Of a stretch of DNA of 54,422 bases, positions 52,179-54,422 are shown one piece after another; position 1 is the first letter of the stretch, and every line of letters begins with the position of its first letter. The position numbers and the translations under genes were made by a program. This DNA comes from a bacterium (GTDB lineage: Bacteria; Electryoneota; Electryoneia; Electryoneales; Electryoneaceae). Location of the stretch: contig JAHLLB010000032.1 in NCBI GenBank assembly GCA_020444425.1, positions 1 through 54,422 on the forward strand, read 5' to 3'. The notes under the pieces were generated by a model. The model ran no database searches. It was not told where the DNA came from and saw only the letters and a program-made list of their open reading frames with translations.

Positions 52179-54206
52179 ATGAAAATGCGAATCGTGCTGG
52201 TTCTCATGTTCATCCTTGCGTTTACAGCGCATGTGCGGGCGTATGAGAAGACGGTGATGGTTGAGTTCTTCAGCAATTATTTCAGCCTGTCCTGCGCGAC
52301 TCAGGAACCGGTCATCCTCGACTGGTTAAACAGTACCAGCCGCGAAGATGCCGTCTTTATCACCTACCACCTCGGATGGCCGGGAGCACAGGACTGGTAC
52401 TACGTTTCCAATCCGGATCCGGCCGCCCGCTGGAATTATTACGTGCAGGGAACGCAGGGTTTGCCCTATTTCATTGTGGATGGACTGGACACGAGCAACA
52501 CGTTCAGTTCGCTGTTCACCGTGATCAACAACCGCATCGGCAGCTATACGCCGGTGGATATATCAATTCAAGATGCCACGATCCACTTTGACGGCACGAT
52601 TTCCGCACAGGTGACCGTCAGCAGCGAGGTGGCGTTAAGCGGTCACCGGCTGCACACCGTCCTCAACGATATCGATTGTCCCTATGGAGAAGCGCCGAGC
52701 GGTTACCAGAATTACCGCTACAACGTGTTGGATATGGCTCCGGACACCCTCGGCACCGACCTCGGCGGCATCCCGGCGGGTGGCTCGGAAACCTTCGACT
52801 TCACGTTTGACCTGCTACCAGACCATGCGGAACAGAACCACGGAATCACATTCCTCGTGCAGAATGAGGCCTCCCGGGAAGTTTTGCAGGCAAAGGCGGT
52901 TGAGAATCTGACGATCGCGTATCCCAACCTCAGCGTCGCAGGGTATGAACTGGACGACTCGGATCAGGTGTTGCCGAACGGGCGGCCCGATCCCGGCGAG
53001 AGTGTGGACCTGATCCTGACTGTGCAGAATCAGGAGACGTACCAGGCTACGGACAACCTTACCGGCAGCATCAGCTGCGATAACGATCAGATCACGTTCT
53101 CGCAGGATGCCGTCACCTGGCCGGGCATCGCGCCGGGTGAGTCGGCGTCGAATGCTGCCGACCCGTTTGTGATCGATGTGCCGATGGGACTCCCCGCAGA
53201 GTATGTCACCTTCAGCGTCCATTTCGAGGACGGATCCGGCTACGAGCTGGACTGGGACTTCCCGCAGCTTGTCGGCTCGCCGGATCTGGCGCTGGTGGAT
53301 GACAGTCCGGCGAATCTGGACCTGGAAAGCGACCTCCTCGACCTGATCCTTGAGTCCGGCCTGACGATGGAGATGCTGAGTTCGGCGCAGGCGCTGACCG
53401 CCGACCTCAGCGAGTATGACGCAGTAGTCTGGATGACGTCCAATGCGACAGTTGACGTGTTGACGACCGTAGAGATCAGTGCGCTGTCCGGCTACCTCGA
53501 CGCAGGCGGTAAGGTACTGCTGAGCGGGGAAAACATCGGCGAATTTGCCGGTACTGAAGATCTGCTGGCCACCTGGTTCATGGCGGAACATGAACTGGAC
53601 GATATCGGCGAGCCGGACGCGCTGCTGAACGGTGTCCCGGCGGGTCCGTTCCCGGACGCGGTGCTGGTTCTAGGTGATGCTGGCGCGGGGACATCAGAGG
53701 CGCCAGCCTCCATCACGCCGTTGCCGAATGCCACCGGCTTGTTCGAGTACGATGTGGATGGAACGATTGGCGGGGTGTGCTACACTGGAGATTCGTTCGC
53801 GACCGTGTACCTCGCGTTCAACCTCGAGGCGGTGTCTGGTAGCAACGATTCCTGGCGCGGCGCGGATGTGCTGTGGAATTGCATGCACTGGATGGGCGCG
53901 ACGACATCTGTTGCTGATGCACCTGTTGAAGAAGCCGCGTTGCCACGTACGGTCGAGTTGAGCGGCTATCCGAATCCGTTCAACGCGGCGATGACGGTGC
54001 GGTATTCGTTGCCGGCAGCGGCGAAGGTCAATTTGTCGGTGATCAATCTGCTCGGGCGAACGGTTGCGGAGCTAAGCGGCGGCCTGGTACGCGCGGGGGT
54101 GCATGAGGTTATGTGGGATGCGTCTGCGTTGTCCAGCGGGGTCTATTTTCTCAGCCTGAACGTGGGGGATGAGAGATTGCTGGAGAAGGTGGTTCTGTTG
54201 AAGTAA
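52179..54206 (+). CDS. Secreted thioredoxin-fold paralogue, CGPC replaced by SLSC
   Basis: 675 aa from ATG 52179, a tandem duplicate of the gene at 49905. The two proteins have the same length and align without gaps in the region checked around the active site. The sequence around the start codon is also shared (ACCCAACCTGGAGATGT). The thioredoxin active site CGPC is SLSC here: the attacking N-terminal cysteine is serine, while the second cysteine and the cis-proline (GLPYFIVDG) remain. Disulfide exchange should be lost, though the remaining cysteine could trap partners. The amidotransferase-like domain and the end domain (YPNPFNAAMTVRYSLP ... SSGVYFLSL) are conserved. It is followed by a terminator 110 bp downstream. 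Confidence 0.82.
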   Translation: MKMRIVLVLMFILAFTAHVRAYEKTVMVEFFSNYFSLSCATQEPVILDWLNSTSREDAVFITYHLGWPGAQDWYYVSNPDPAARWNYYVQGTQGLPYFIVDGLDTSNTFSSLFTVINNRIGSYTPVDISIQDATIHFDGTISAQVTVSSEVALSGHRLHTVLNDIDCPYGEAPSGYQNYRYNVLDMAPDTLGTDLGGIPAGGSETFDFTFDLLPDHAEQNHGITFLVQNEASREVLQAKAVENLTIAYPNLSVAGYELDDSDQVLPNGRPDPGESVDLILTVQNQETYQATDNLTGSISCDNDQITFSQDAVTWPGIAPGESASNAADPFVIDVPMGLPAEYVTFSVHFEDGSGYELDWDFPQLVGSPDLALVDDSPANLDLESDLLDLILESGLTMEMLSSAQALTADLSEYDAVVWMTSNATVDVLTTVEISALSGYLDAGGKVLLSGENIGEFAGTEDLLATWFMAEHELDDIGEPDALLNGVPAGPFPDAVLVLGDAGAGTSEAPASITPLPNATGLFEYDVDGTIGGVCYTGDSFATVYLAFNLEAVSGSNDSWRGADVLWNCMHWMGATTSVADAPVEEAALPRTVELSGYPNPFNAAMTVRYSLPAAAKVNLSVINLLGRTVAELSGGLVRAGVHEVMWDASALSSGVYFLSLNVGDERLLEKVVLLK

Positions 54207-54316
54207 AAGAAGTCGGGAGTAAAAAGAAGTACAGGACAAGTACAAAGTCGAATAGAAGTACGGAGTAGAAAAAAAGAACATCGTATAGAGGATGTGCTGG
54301 GTAGATGAGAGCATTC

Positions 54317-54350
54317 GGGGACACTTACGGAGTAAGTGTCCCCTTTTATT
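54317..54350 (+). terminator. Intrinsic terminator
   Basis: Perfect 12-bp stem GGGGACACTTAC / GTAAGTGTCCCC with loop GGA, followed by TTTTATT. It ends the transcript of the second thioredoxin-fold gene. Confidence 0.93.
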
Positions 54351-54379
54351 GCGTTTTTTAGTCTCCAAGAGCAAGAAAA

Positions 54380-54401
54380 CCGCGTTTGCAAGCAAACACG
54401 G
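54380..54401. repeat. Dispersed palindrome copy
   Basis: Arms CCGCGTTTG / CAAACACGG, loop CAAG, identical to 25339-25360. The match extends on both sides (AGAGCAA before, GGCCACAT after), so the repeated unit is about 45 bp. Confidence 0.8.
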
Positions 54402-54422
54402 CCACATATTTTCTCGACTTTC

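Overview
The window reads as a chromosomal segment of an uncultivated-type bacterium of the Fibrobacteres-Chlorobi-Bacteroidetes (FCB) superphylum (candidate phyla such as KSB1, Zixibacteria or Electryoneota are the closest style). This is inferred, not proven. The basis is three large secreted proteins ending in the YPNPFN ... SGVYFL ... K sorting/FlgD-Ig-like domain, FecR and CHASE2-cyclase genes, an outer-membrane beta-barrel protein, a homodimeric-type pyruvate dehydrogenase E1, and a GC-rich codon style over positions 12.4-54.4 kb.

Positions 1 to about 12,351 look like a horizontally acquired island with visibly lower GC. On the minus strand it carries a SIR2-HerA anti-phage pair, a Type III restriction-modification pair, and a four-gene operon: DUF932 protein, 4Fe-4S RecB/Cas4-like nuclease, a 247-aa protein possibly related to phage ssDNA-binding proteins, and a 33-aa microprotein too short for routine gene calling. 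A divergent helix-turn-helix gene and a set of 10-bp iterated repeats follow. The island ends at 12,336-12,351 in a 16-nt copy of a tRNA-Ser 3' end, followed at once by an intrinsic terminator. That is the expected distal att site of an element integrated at a tRNA-Ser gene lying left of the window. Direct copies of a terminator with the tail of the microprotein gene (286-344 and 8,888-8,947) bracket the restriction and SIR2-HerA block.

12.4-17.4 kb: surface-polysaccharide genes (SDR/DUF2867 protein, DegT aminotransferase, polyprenyl-phosphate sugar transferase, family 2 glycosyltransferase), interrupted by a tandemly duplicated palindrome-flanked repeat. 18.0-25.1 kb: an envelope signalling locus (secreted protein, FecR protein, outer-membrane barrel, CHASE2 nucleotidyl cyclase with a TPR-like tail). 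25.4-31.4 kb: YdjC/ChbG deacetylase, PKD/CARDB lipoprotein, small Smr protein, membrane protein, di-heme cytochrome c, and a divergent nucleotidyl cyclase of Pycsar-like appearance. 31.6-37.3 kb: complete pyruvate dehydrogenase operon aceE-aceF-lpd. 37.5-42.3 kb: osmoprotection genes (OpuC-type ABC transporter, trehalose synthase TreT) with a bacterial release-factor-like (baeRF) protein. 42.5-54.2 kb: secreted hypothetical, PAP2 phosphatase, 1,245-aa BNR/sortilin-like secreted protein, TauE/SafE permease, and two tandem 675-aa thioredoxin-fold secreted paralogues, one of which has lost the first cysteine of CGPC.

Two genome-style features stand out. Short heptanucleotide tandem arrays (several unrelated heptamers) sit directly at gene ends, often overlapping stop codons. 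Dispersed palindromes with compensatory base changes occupy the longer spacers. Two genes (the nuclease and the SDR protein) appear to start at ATC behind strong Shine-Dalgarno sequences.
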